The position numbers and the translations under genes were made by a program. Below the pieces are notes generated by a model. It made no database searches. It was not told the origin of the DNA and saw only the letters and a program-made list of their open reading frames with translations. 5,402 bases of DNA from Nitrososphaera sp. GTDB taxonomy: Archaea; Thermoproteota; Nitrososphaeria; Nitrososphaerales; Nitrososphaeraceae. Below, in pieces: positions 1 to 5,402 of this stretch. Where the stretch lies: contig JAICVG010000110.1 in NCBI GenBank assembly GCA_025935445.1, positions 1 to 5,402 on the forward strand. Reading direction: 5' to 3'. Every line of letters starts with the position of its first letter. Position 1 is the first letter of the stretch.

Positions 1-822
1 AATGTCATGCACATTATACGATATCCTAACTTAGGTGCTAGACTCGGATTTGCTTCTGATGATGGTGTTGCTACTACCAACAACAGCAACATCACACCCG
101 ACATTATTCTAGAGTATCAGATGCAAAAACTTCAGGAAGTTGGTTATCGTGATATTGGGATTGTAAACAGTACAGATACCACAATGAATGTTATCAGTAC
201 AGGTTTAAACAATAATGTAATAGCAAATGTGCCAGCTAAACTTGTAGAAATGACATACAGCACTAACTTTGCTCCAAGTGAAATAAGAACAGGATATTTA
301 ATTTCAACTGCTACAGATGCAACACCTCGCAACTTGAGAATGGTAACAGGATATACCATCATTTATGAAGGCAATTCTACTGCTGCTACTGCTATCACAG
401 CCTCACAAACAACAATGCTGCAATCCGGCAGTTTACTGCCACCCCCGCCAGTTATGCAGGTATTTGACTCATTTGAGTTAATGGCTGGAGAAGAAGTAGA
501 ACAAGTCATACTAGCTGCACTACGTGCACTAGTTGCACAAGCAGAAGAACCAAAACAAGCAAAAGAAAAAGAACCATCATCATCATCAGCAACAACAGCA
601 GAAGAAGCAGAAGAAACCACATGCGATTCCTCGTATCCAGACAATTGTATACCACCTCCTCCACCAGACTTAACCTGCGATGACGTTGGTGCTCGCAACT
701 TTGAGGTAGTGCCATCAGAGCCACATGGGTTTGATGGCAATGATAATGATGGCATAGGATGTGAGAGTGGAAGCAATCAACCTGACTTAAATGAGCCAGA
801 TAATAACTCAGGCTCAACCTGA
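1..822 (+). CDS. Probable exported protein with C-terminal Excalibur-like calcium-binding motif (5' partial)
   Basis: I do not recognise the full-length family. The frame is open to the left edge. An ATG lies at 7, but no signal peptide follows it, so the true start is probably upstream. Numbering from that ATG, residues 20-135 are polar, Asn/Thr-rich and beta-like, with several N-x-S/T sequons. Residues 145-148 are a PPPP hinge, about 150-181 a likely amphipathic helix, and 182-205 a Lys/Glu/Ser/Ala low-complexity linker. A Cys-rich module at 206-253 follows, with Cys206, Cys214, a five-proline run, Cys224, and DGNDNDGIGCE at 243-253. This last segment matches the Excalibur DxDxDGxxCE signature, an EF-hand-loop-like calcium-binding motif of extracellular proteins. 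An 18-residue Asn/Asp/Pro tail ends at TGA. Sequons, acidic composition and the Excalibur module suggest an exported or cell-surface protein; the role is unknown. The DNA is richer in A and simple trinucleotides than the downstream genes. The module call is firm; function is not assignable. Confidence 0.75.
   Translation, partial: NVMHIIRYPNLGARLGFASDDGVATTNNSNITPDIILEYQMQKLQEVGYRDIGIVNSTDTTMNVISTGLNNNVIANVPAKLVEMTYSTNFAPSEIRTGYLISTATDATPRNLRMVTGYTIIYEGNSTAATAITASQTTMLQSGSLLPPPPVMQVFDSFELMAGEEVEQVILAALRALVAQAEEPKQAKEKEPSSSSATTAEEAEETTCDSSYPDNCIPPPPPDLTCDDVGARNFEVVPSEPHGFDGNDNDGIGCESGSNQPDLNEPDNNSGST
574..615 (+). repeat. Imperfect trinucleotide tract coding a Ser/Ala/Thr/Glu linker
   Basis: The tract begins with four CAT triplets (575-586) and grades into mixed GCA/ACA/GAA codons. 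It is translated as four serines followed by Ala, Thr and Glu residues. It lies in frame inside the Excalibur-tailed gene, just before Cys206, and forms a flexible spacer. Such simple-sequence tracts can vary in length by slippage without breaking the frame. Confidence 0.6.
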
Positions 823-1070
823 ATCGACCTGATCCTCATGCAGATCCTGACTCCAATAACAGAACAGATCTTTGATTCATTTAGAATAGTGTCTAAGTAG
901 AAGAAGGATAAGAAAGCTTACGCATCATCATAAAGGGGAATGACTAAAAACAAGAAATTTCAAAGATTAAAAGAGCTTTGTCTAACTGATTGATTGCAGT
1001 ACTATATCCTAGCCGCATCTGTTAGGTTATATTATTAAATATCCATTGCTCGCTAGAAACCTCAAGGATA
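823..1070. other. Intergenic region between the Excalibur gene and acn
   Basis: This 248-base gap holds no supportable gene on either strand. Its first 50 bases still read as Pro/Asp/Asn-rich sequence in a shifted frame (to the stop at 873-875), possibly the remnant of a longer C-terminal tail of the upstream gene. The middle is A-rich with no tRNA-like fold and no strong oligo-T terminator. The last 45 bases carry the putative acn promoter. Confidence 0.6.
1027..1042 (+). promoter_or_regulatory. Putative TATA box region of acn
   Basis: A run of pure A/T from 1027 to 1042 contains two overlapping TATA-like octamers (TTATATTA and TTAAATAT), 29-44 bases before the acn ATG. Archaeal transcription usually starts about 25 bases downstream of the box centre. 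That predicts a start near 1055-1065 and a leader of roughly 5-15 bases. AAGGA at 1064-1068 is too close to the ATG to be an ideal ribosome binding site, which fits a short-leader or near-leaderless mRNA. Confidence 0.5.
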
Positions 1071-3011
1071 ATGGCTTCTTTAAGTCTCGCTCAAAAGATA
1101 ATTTCGGATCATCTTGTGGAAGGCAAGGTCGAGCCAGGCCAAGAAATCGGTCTTAAGGTAGACCGGGTTCTTATGCAAGATGCAACTGGCACCATGGCAT
1201 GCCTGCAATTTGAAGCCATGGGAATACCGCGGGTCAAGGTAGAACATGCCGCCATCTATGTAGACCATAATATTCTACAGACTGGGTTTGAAAACGCCGA
1301 CGATCACCGTTTCCTCCAGACGTTTGCCTCAAAATATGGCATCTATTATAGCAAGCCAGGCAATGGCATCTGTCATCAAGTAAACCTTGAACGCTTTTCA
1401 GTACCCGGTAAATTGCTGATAGGCTCTGACAGCCACACTCCTACTGCTGGTGGCGCAAGCATGATGGCAATTGGAGTAGGGGGTCTAGATGTAGCTGTAG
1501 CCATGGCCGGCGCACCGTTCTACACCAAAATGCCCAAGATAGTCGGAGTAAAGTTGACTGGCATGCTCAGACCTTGGGTCACTGCCAAGGACATAATCCT
1601 TGAAATGCTGCGCAGACTGTCTGTCAAAGGAGGAGTGGGCAAGATCTTTGAGTACTATGGCGAAGGTATCAAGAGTCTTGGTGTCCCGCAAAGAGGAACA
1701 ATATGCAATATGGGCGCAGAGCTTGGTGCCACCACATCTCTGTTTGAATCAGATGAAGTCACATTCGACTACCTGACTCGTCAGGGCAGGCCGCATGACT
1801 ACAAGCGTTACATGGGAGACCCAGACTGCAGCTATGACGAAAACATAGAGATAAACCTGAGCGAGCTTGAGCCGTTGATTGCGCTCCCGGGCTCACCTGA
1901 TGCCATTCACAAGGTACGCGACGTGCAGGGGATCGATGTTCATCAGGTGCTCATCGGCTCATGTACCAATTCAAGTTATGTTGAAATGATGACTGTTGCT
2001 CACGTGCTCAAGGGCAGAAAGGTGCACTCAAATGTCACGATGGCCATTAACCCCGGTTCAAAGCAAGTGCTTGAGACTGTAGCGCGTGACGGTCCAATAT
2101 ACGATATCATTGCTTCTGGCGCCCGACTGCTTGAAAGTGGTTGCCAGGGCTGCATAGGCATGGGCTCTGCACCAGGAACTGATTGGATTTCAATTAGATC
2201 CTTCAATCGGAACTGGCCAGGAAGAAGCGGCACGAAGGACGACAAGGTCTACCTGACATCGCCAGAAGTATGTGTTGCTTGCGCTGTGACAGGAAAGATA
2301 ACTGATCCACGCGACCTTGGCGAGTATCCCAATATCCCATGGCCGGATAAGTTTGTAATCGATGACTCATCCATTATCGCGCCAGCTCATGCAGACCAGG
2401 CTGATAAGGTACAGATATTGAGAGGTCCCAATATACGTCCACTTCCACTACGGCAGCCTATGGAGTCCGTGCTGCAGGGTGAAGTGCTGATAAGAGTAGG
2501 AGACAATATCAGCACTGACGCTATAATGCCGGCTGGAGCTAAGATACTGCCTCTTAGGAGCAATGTGCCTGCGATAAGTGAGTACGTGTTCTATTGGATT
2601 GACCCTGACTTTGCAAAAAGAGCCAAGGAAAAACATGGTGGCTTTATTATTGGAGGCGAAAACTATGGTCAGGGGTCTAGTAGAGAACATGCTGCATTGG
2701 CACCGATGTATCTCGGAGTCAAAGGTGTCATCGCAAAATCGTTTGCAAGGATTCATAAAGCAAACCTAATCAACTTTGGGATCATACCATTTGAGTTCCA
2801 TAATGCCTCTGACTTTGAGCTGCTGTATCAGGATACACCCATTACAATAGAAAATGTAGTCAGCAGCTTAAAAAATGAGAATAAAATGATTGAAGCGATA
2901 GCTGATAAGAACAAGATCACACTCAAGGTCGATCTGACTCCAAGGCAGAGAGAAGTTCTGATAGCTGGCGGCCTTCTGAACTACATCAGGTCTATCCAGC
3001 ATAGATCTTGA
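1071..3011 (+). CDS. acn: Aconitate hydratase (aconitase), compact Aquifex-type
   Basis: Catalyses citrate to isocitrate isomerisation through cis-aconitate using a [4Fe-4S] cluster; cytoplasmic, in the citrate branch leading to 2-oxoglutarate. Core motifs are in order: QDATGTMA with Gln36, VDH with Asp65-His66, SDSHTPTAGG with Asp120-Ser121-His122, SCTNSS with Cys298, GCQGC with Cys358 and Cys361, and FNRNWPGRSG. The three cysteines are the expected cluster ligands; the fourth iron is left for substrate. The C-terminal swivel domain (about 470-646) has DNISTDAIMPAG and the catalytic serine loop GQGSSREHAAL (Ser536-Ser537-Arg538). At 646 aa it matches the short Aquifex-type aconitases rather than the roughly 750-900 aa mitochondrial, AcnA or AcnB forms. 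The ATG at 1071 gives the usual family N-terminus. Translation ends at TGA followed directly by an in-frame TAG. The main alternative is a homoaconitase or isopropylmalate isomerase-like enzyme, but those usually have separate large and small subunits, whereas here both domains are fused. Confidence 0.93.
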   Translation: MASLSLAQKIISDHLVEGKVEPGQEIGLKVDRVLMQDATGTMACLQFEAMGIPRVKVEHAAIYVDHNILQTGFENADDHRFLQTFASKYGIYYSKPGNGICHQVNLERFSVPGKLLIGSDSHTPTAGGASMMAIGVGGLDVAVAMAGAPFYTKMPKIVGVKLTGMLRPWVTAKDIILEMLRRLSVKGGVGKIFEYYGEGIKSLGVPQRGTICNMGAELGATTSLFESDEVTFDYLTRQGRPHDYKRYMGDPDCSYDENIEINLSELEPLIALPGSPDAIHKVRDVQGIDVHQVLIGSCTNSSYVEMMTVAHVLKGRKVHSNVTMAINPGSKQVLETVARDGPIYDIIASGARLLESGCQGCIGMGSAPGTDWISIRSFNRNWPGRSGTKDDKVYLTSPEVCVACAVTGKITDPRDLGEYPNIPWPDKFVIDDSSIIAPAHADQADKVQILRGPNIRPLPLRQPMESVLQGEVLIRVGDNISTDAIMPAGAKILPLRSNVPAISEYVFYWIDPDFAKRAKEKHGGFIIGGENYGQGSSREHAALAPMYLGVKGVIAKSFARIHKANLINFGIIPFEFHNASDFELLYQDTPITIENVVSSLKNENKMIEAIADKNKITLKVDLTPRQREVLIAGGLLNYIRSIQHRS

Positions 3012-3236
3012 TAGTCTGCCGACAACAATTAGTAGTCAGCACCGAGAACATAACATGCAAACGCACAAGGCTGGGCGGGGAACGGCTTGAAAACCTTCAG
3101 CTGAGTCAACTTAGAAGCTATACAATTATGCTGTCTCAGTAATAATAGTGAACATTTAATCAATGCTTGACACCATCGTTGGAAAGCGCATCTGACAGAA
3201 AATATATAGAGCATTCAAGCCAATTTAGATTATAGT
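3012..3236. other. Intergenic region between acn and pdxS
   Basis: This 225-base gap has no supportable gene. It contains a GC-rich patch (about 3069-3086) unlike its AT-rich surroundings and, at the right end, the pdxS TATA box. No tRNA fold, C/D-box pair (RTGATGA with CTGA) or oligo-T tract long enough to call a terminator for acn was seen. Confidence 0.6.
3200..3208 (+). promoter_or_regulatory. TATA box of the pdxST operon
   Basis: AAATATATA is a near-ideal archaeal TATA element. Its centre lies 33 bases before the pdxS ATG at 3237 and 39 before the alternative ATG at 3243. The expected transcription start is around 3229-3232, so the mRNA would be leaderless or have only a few leader bases. 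This agrees with the lack of any Shine-Dalgarno-like sequence before the start codon. Confidence 0.6.
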
Positions 3237-4217
3237 ATGATAATGACGACGATATCTCTTGTAGCCACTGAGCCAAAACCCAAGGGCATTAAAGTAGAGA
3301 CAATAGAGAACGCCCGAATGGTTCGCGGAACCACTTTATTGAAGCGCGGCTTTGCCCACATGCAAAAACATGGGGTCGTAATGGACGTAACGAATGTAGA
3401 GCAGGCCGTCATTGCAGAAGATGCAGGCGCGGTAGCAGTCATGGTTCTTGACAAGCTGCCATACGATGTTAGAAAGGCAGGCGGAGTAGCAAGGACTGCA
3501 AGCGTCAAGGTAATTCAGGAGATAATGGACGCGATAACAATCCCAGTCATGGCCAAGTGCAGGATTGGCCACACGGACGAAGCAAAAGTACTGGAAGCTG
3601 TGGGCGTTGACATGATAGATGAAAGCGAAGTGCTGACGCCAGCAGATGAAGAACGCCACATCTGGAAATGGGACTTTACACCTCCATTTGTCAATGGCGC
3701 CAAGAATCTTGGCGAAGCATTACGCAGGATCGAAGAGGGTTGCGCGATGATAAGGACTAAGGGAGAGCCGGGAACTGGCAATGTATCTGAGGCAGTAACT
3801 CACATCCGCATAGTCAACAGCGAAATACGCAGGATCCGATCAATTTATCAGGACGGCGACAAGCAGGAGCTGATGAAGGCTGCACGCGAATTGAAAGTAT
3901 CATATGAAATAGTTGAAGAAACTGCGCGACTTGGAAAGCTACCTGTAGTTAACTTTGCAGCTGGAGGAATTACCACTCCTGCAGATGCAGCGCTCTTGAT
4001 GAACCTTGGTTGCGATGGTGTGTTTGTAGGATCTGGCATTTTCAAGTCTGATGACCCTGCTCAAAGGGCAAGGGCAGTCGTGCTTGCTACGACATTCCAT
4101 GATGATCCCACGACCGTCATGGAAGCACAAAAGATGGTTGATGAAAAGAAGTCGCTACTTGGCATGGACACAAGTAAGCTTGAGCTTCGTATGCAGCAAA
4201 GAGGAGAGCACGGGTGA
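3237..4217 (+). CDS. pdxS: Pyridoxal 5'-phosphate synthase, PdxS (synthase) subunit
   Basis: PdxS builds pyridoxal 5'-phosphate from ribose 5-phosphate, glyceraldehyde 3-phosphate and ammonia supplied by PdxT, in the DXP-independent route; the family forms a cytosolic dodecamer. The 326 aa (beta/alpha)8-barrel shows MDVTNVEQA with Asp50, [10 protein letters not shown] with Lys107 (Schiff-base lysine for ribose 5-phosphate), [21 protein letters not shown] with Lys175 (second catalytic lysine), PVVNFAAGG and [11 protein letters not shown] near the C-terminus. The Lys107-Lys175 spacing of 68 equals that of Bacillus subtilis Lys81-Lys149. The roughly 26 extra N-terminal residues compared with B. 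subtilis make it slightly long but normal for archaea; the large insertion known from some methanogens is absent. An ATG at 3243, two codons in, could be the real start. The stop overlaps pdxT, so the two are co-transcribed from the TATA box at 3200-3208. Confidence 0.97.
   Translation: MIMTTISLVATEPKPKGIKVETIENARMVRGTTLLKRGFAHMQKHGVVMDVTNVEQAVIAEDAGAVAVMVLDKLPYDVRKAGGVARTASVKVIQEIMDAITIPVMAKCRIGHTDEAKVLEAVGVDMIDESEVLTPADEERHIWKWDFTPPFVNGAKNLGEALRRIEEGCAMIRTKGEPGTGNVSEAVTHIRIVNSEIRRIRSIYQDGDKQELMKAARELKVSYEIVEETARLGKLPVVNFAAGGITTPADAALLMNLGCDGVFVGSGIFKSDDPAQRARAVVLATTFHDDPTTVMEAQKMVDEKKSLLGMDTSKLELRMQQRGEHG
4202..4206 (+). promoter_or_regulatory. Ribosome binding site of pdxT
   Basis: AGGAG, complementary to the 3' end of archaeal 16S rRNA, ends 7 bases before the GTG at 4214. 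It lies inside the last codons of pdxS and supports GTG as the pdxT start. No in-frame ATG occurs before the conserved core begins, so GTG is also the only start that retains the whole domain. Confidence 0.65.
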
Positions 4218-4876
4218 ACAATAGCAGTAGTAGCAGCAGCAAAAAGAAATCAGTCACAATTGGAGTTCTTGGCTTTCAGGGAGACATAGAGGAAAACGTA
4301 GCTGCCACAGGGCAGGCGCTGCAAGAGCTGCAGATGGATGGGAATGTCAAGATAGTGCGTTACCCACATGAGATCGAAAATATCAATGGCCTCATTTTGC
4401 CAGGTGGCGAAAGCACTGTGCAGAGCACTCTTATCGCCATTCAGCAGTCACAGCCTGTTTTGAAAAAGCGTATCTCAGAAGGTCTGCCTGTGCTTGGCAC
4501 ATGTGCTGGCATGATTATGCTGTCCAAGAGAGCCTATGATAGAGTCATAGGAGACACAAAGCCTAAATTGATAGGCAACCTTGACATCGTAATTGAGCGG
4601 AACGCCTTTGGAAGACAGAGCGACTCATTTGAAGCCGACCTTTCAATAAGCATGCTGAGCAAAGAGGCATTCAAGGGGGTCTTTATCAGGGCTCCAGTCG
4701 TAACTGAGGTAGGCAAGAATGTCGAGGTAATCTGCAAGCTTAACAATAGAATCGTGGCTGTCAAACAAGAAAACATCATTGGGACTGCATTTCATCCTGA
4801 GCTCTCAGGCGACTCACGGATACACAGGCATCTGATCGAAATGGCCCTTGAATTCAAGAACAAGAACGGTTCCTGA
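4214..4876 (+). CDS. pdxT: Pyridoxal 5'-phosphate synthase, PdxT (glutaminase) subunit
   Basis: PdxT hydrolyses glutamine and channels ammonia to PdxS; it is a class I (triad) glutamine amidotransferase. Visible motifs are IGVLGFQGD at 16-24 (family N-terminus), LPGGEST at 62-68, GTCAGM with nucleophile Cys97, [16 protein letters not shown], and FHPEL with His194 and Glu196 completing the triad. It starts at GTG inside the pdxS stop (GTGA, 4 bp overlap), which suggests translational coupling and balanced subunit amounts. At 220 aa it exceeds the usual 190-200. Much of the excess is an N-terminal extension, Asn-Asn, six serines, then three lysines, encoded by AGC/AGT triplets. That extension is low-complexity and probably disordered. 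All catalytic residues are present, so the enzyme should be active. Confidence 0.97.
   Translation: MNNSSSSSSKKKSVTIGVLGFQGDIEENVAATGQALQELQMDGNVKIVRYPHEIENINGLILPGGESTVQSTLIAIQQSQPVLKKRISEGLPVLGTCAGMIMLSKRAYDRVIGDTKPKLIGNLDIVIERNAFGRQSDSFEADLSISMLSKEAFKGVFIRAPVVTEVGKNVEVICKLNNRIVAVKQENIIGTAFHPELSGDSRIHRHLIEMALEFKNKNGS
4223..4240 (+). repeat. AGC/AGT trinucleotide run coding Ser6 in PdxT
   Basis: Six consecutive AGC or AGT serine codons follow the GTG start and two Asn codons, before three lysines. They form a short slippage-prone tract at the N-terminus of PdxT, outside the conserved fold. Confidence 0.7.
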
Positions 4877-4885
4877 GGAATTACT

Positions 4886-4910
4886 CTTGAAAGTACTCCT
4901 TGAAAGTACT
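4886..4910. repeat. Two tandem copies of a 12-bp direct repeat
   Basis: CTTGAAAGTACT occurs at 4886-4897 and again at 4899-4910, separated by one C (period 13). It begins 9 bases after the pdxT stop. The role is unknown; a local duplication is the simplest explanation. Confidence 0.8.
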
Positions 4911-5032
4911 ACTAAAGCAGTTTTGGTATGCTTGGCTTGCCTTCAAAAACCGCCTAGCCCCTAAATGGACACCGCTTCAAAGTGCTCGAATCCTGACCAA
5001 TGGATAGTGTTGAATGCAAAGAACAGTGAGGA

Positions 5033-5063
5033 TTTTTTTGCAAGCTGGCTACTCAATATTTTT
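5033..5063 (+). terminator. Possible oligo-T terminator of pdxST
   Basis: A T7 run (5033-5039) is followed by T5 (5059-5063), about 160-185 bases after the pdxT stop. Archaeal RNA polymerase terminates at oligo-T stretches without needing a hairpin. These are the first substantial T runs downstream of pdxT and lie before the converging gene. The call rests on position and composition only. Confidence 0.4.
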
Positions 5064-5164
5064 CGCTAGAGACATCTTGACATATTCTTGTTCCTGTGGA
5101 TAGAGCTGCAAAACATCATATAGCTGTAGTAGTAGTCAAGTCGCCCTACGAACATGATGTTATT

Positions 5165-5170
5165 AAAAAA
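5165..5170 (-). terminator. Possible oligo-T terminator of the CAX gene
   Basis: Six A's on the plus strand read as T6 on the minus strand, about 40 bases downstream of the exchanger's stop codon. This fits oligo-T termination as known in archaea. Confidence 0.4.
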
Positions 5171-5209
5171 TTTCATCGACCACCTAAGTAGATTCAAGGG
5201 ATTCAAGAA

Positions 5210-5402
5210 CTAGTCTGCGACAAAAAAGAATGCTATCGCAATTATGATATAGACTGCTGTCAGCATTACGCCTTCAAACCAGTTACTTTTCCCGTCGTGC
5301 ACTATCAGGTTCAGAATTATCGCTGCTAGGAAAAGTGTTGCAAGCTCCAACAGTGTAAACACAAGCGTAAATGGCTGGCCCATTGCAATGCCTGCAAATA
5401 CT
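5210..5402 (-). CDS. Calcium/proton exchanger, CAX family (C-terminal end only)
   Basis: Only the last 63 codons are in the window; the gene runs off the right edge, with the reading frame beginning at 5401 on the minus strand and TAG at 5212-5210. The visible part has two hydrophobic membrane segments (about residues 11-34 and 45-61 of the fragment) joined by a short loop, HDGKSNWFEG. The preceding GQPFTLVFT and the NWxEG loop followed by a Tyr-containing final helix are typical of the C-terminus of Ca2+/H+ antiporters (CAX branch of the Ca2+:cation antiporter superfamily). These proteins move calcium out of the cytoplasm in exchange for protons. The gene converges on pdxST and is not in its operon. 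The ion-exchange motifs of the two repeat halves are outside the window, so the substrate is inferred from the tail alone. Confidence 0.8.
   Translation of the reverse strand, partial: VFAGIAMGQPFTLVFTLLELATLFLAAIILNLIVHDGKSNWFEGVMLTAVYIIIAIAFFFVAD

Larger units (their letters stand above)
4877..5209. other. Convergent intergenic region between pdxT and the CAX gene
   Basis: This 333-base stretch separates two genes that point toward each other. It holds a 12-base tandem repeat (4886-4910), oligo-T tracts on the plus strand (5033-5039, 5059-5063) and an oligo-A tract (5165-5170, oligo-T for the minus strand). Short open frames exist on both strands (34 codons plus at 4965-5069; 36 codons minus at 5066-5176), but neither has a promoter, a ribosome binding site or a recognisable motif. 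A tRNA-like CTCGAATCC near 4984-4992 has no matching stem. I see no gene here that I can support. Confidence 0.6.

Noticed and set aside
363..776. 137-codon open frame on the minus strand
   Set aside because: It is antisense to the Excalibur-tailed gene, and its Ser/Gly/Ala runs mirror the low-complexity codons of the real gene. It has no promoter and no recognisable motif.
506..817. 103-codon open frame on the minus strand with a long Leu/Met run
   Set aside because: The polyleucine stretch is the reverse reading of the triplet tract at 574-615; it is not a genuine membrane segment.
2448..2756. 102-codon minus-strand frame inside acn
   Set aside because: It is fully antisense to the conserved swivel domain of aconitase and has no features of its own.
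3012..3236. C/D-box or H/ACA guide RNA in the acn-pdxS gap
   Set aside because: Isolated CTGA boxes occur, but there is no RTGATGA box at a suitable distance and no convincing hairpin with an ACA tail.
3336..3781. Overlapping minus-strand frames inside pdxS
   Set aside because: They are antisense to the strongly conserved PdxS core and show no protein family motif.
4975..5000. tRNA-like T-loop sequence (CTCGAATCC followed by TGACCA)
   Set aside because: The flanking bases do not pair into a 5-bp T stem, and no acceptor, D or anticodon arm can be drawn upstream.
5066..5176. 36-codon minus-strand frame just downstream of the CAX stop
   Set aside because: It has Tyr/Met/Phe-rich content, no ribosome binding site and no known motif, and it spans the likely CAX terminator tract. 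It may be chance read-through sequence.

Overview
The window looks archaeal, most likely Nitrososphaerota (Thaumarchaeota, Nitrososphaera-like), from a chromosome of middling GC content. The reasons are AT-rich TATA-like boxes just upstream of start codons, short or absent leaders, oligo-T tracts rather than hairpins at gene ends, and the protein types present. The phylum is inferred from family resemblance and promoter style; no marker gene is present.

Layout, left to right. (1) Positions 1-822, plus strand: the 3' part of a probably exported protein, with a polar N-terminal part, a Pro/Glu/Ser/Thr-rich linker and a C-terminal Excalibur-like calcium-binding motif. Its 5' end is probably outside the window. 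(2) 823-1070: a non-coding gap ending in a promoter. (3) 1071-3011, plus: a complete compact aconitate hydratase (Aquifex-type, 646 aa) with all three Fe-S cysteines. (4) 3012-3236: a gap with a small GC-rich patch and a good TATA box. (5) 3237-4217 and 4214-4876, plus: pdxS and pdxT, overlapping by 4 bp (GTGA), forming the two-subunit pyridoxal 5'-phosphate synthase. (6) 4877-5209: a convergent intergenic region with oligo-T tracts facing both ways and a short tandem repeat. (7) 5210 to the right edge, minus strand: the last 63 codons of a CAX-type calcium/proton exchanger.

Functionally this is mostly housekeeping. Aconitase serves the citrate/2-oxoglutarate branch of central carbon metabolism. 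PdxST makes the vitamin B6 cofactor from ribose 5-phosphate, glyceraldehyde 3-phosphate and glutamine. CAX exports calcium. Apart from pdxS-pdxT, nothing shows that the genes form one operon, since both acn and pdxS have their own TATA-like elements. I found no mobile element, CRISPR array, tRNA or rRNA, and no convincing new system. The least understood item is the Excalibur-tailed protein at the left edge.
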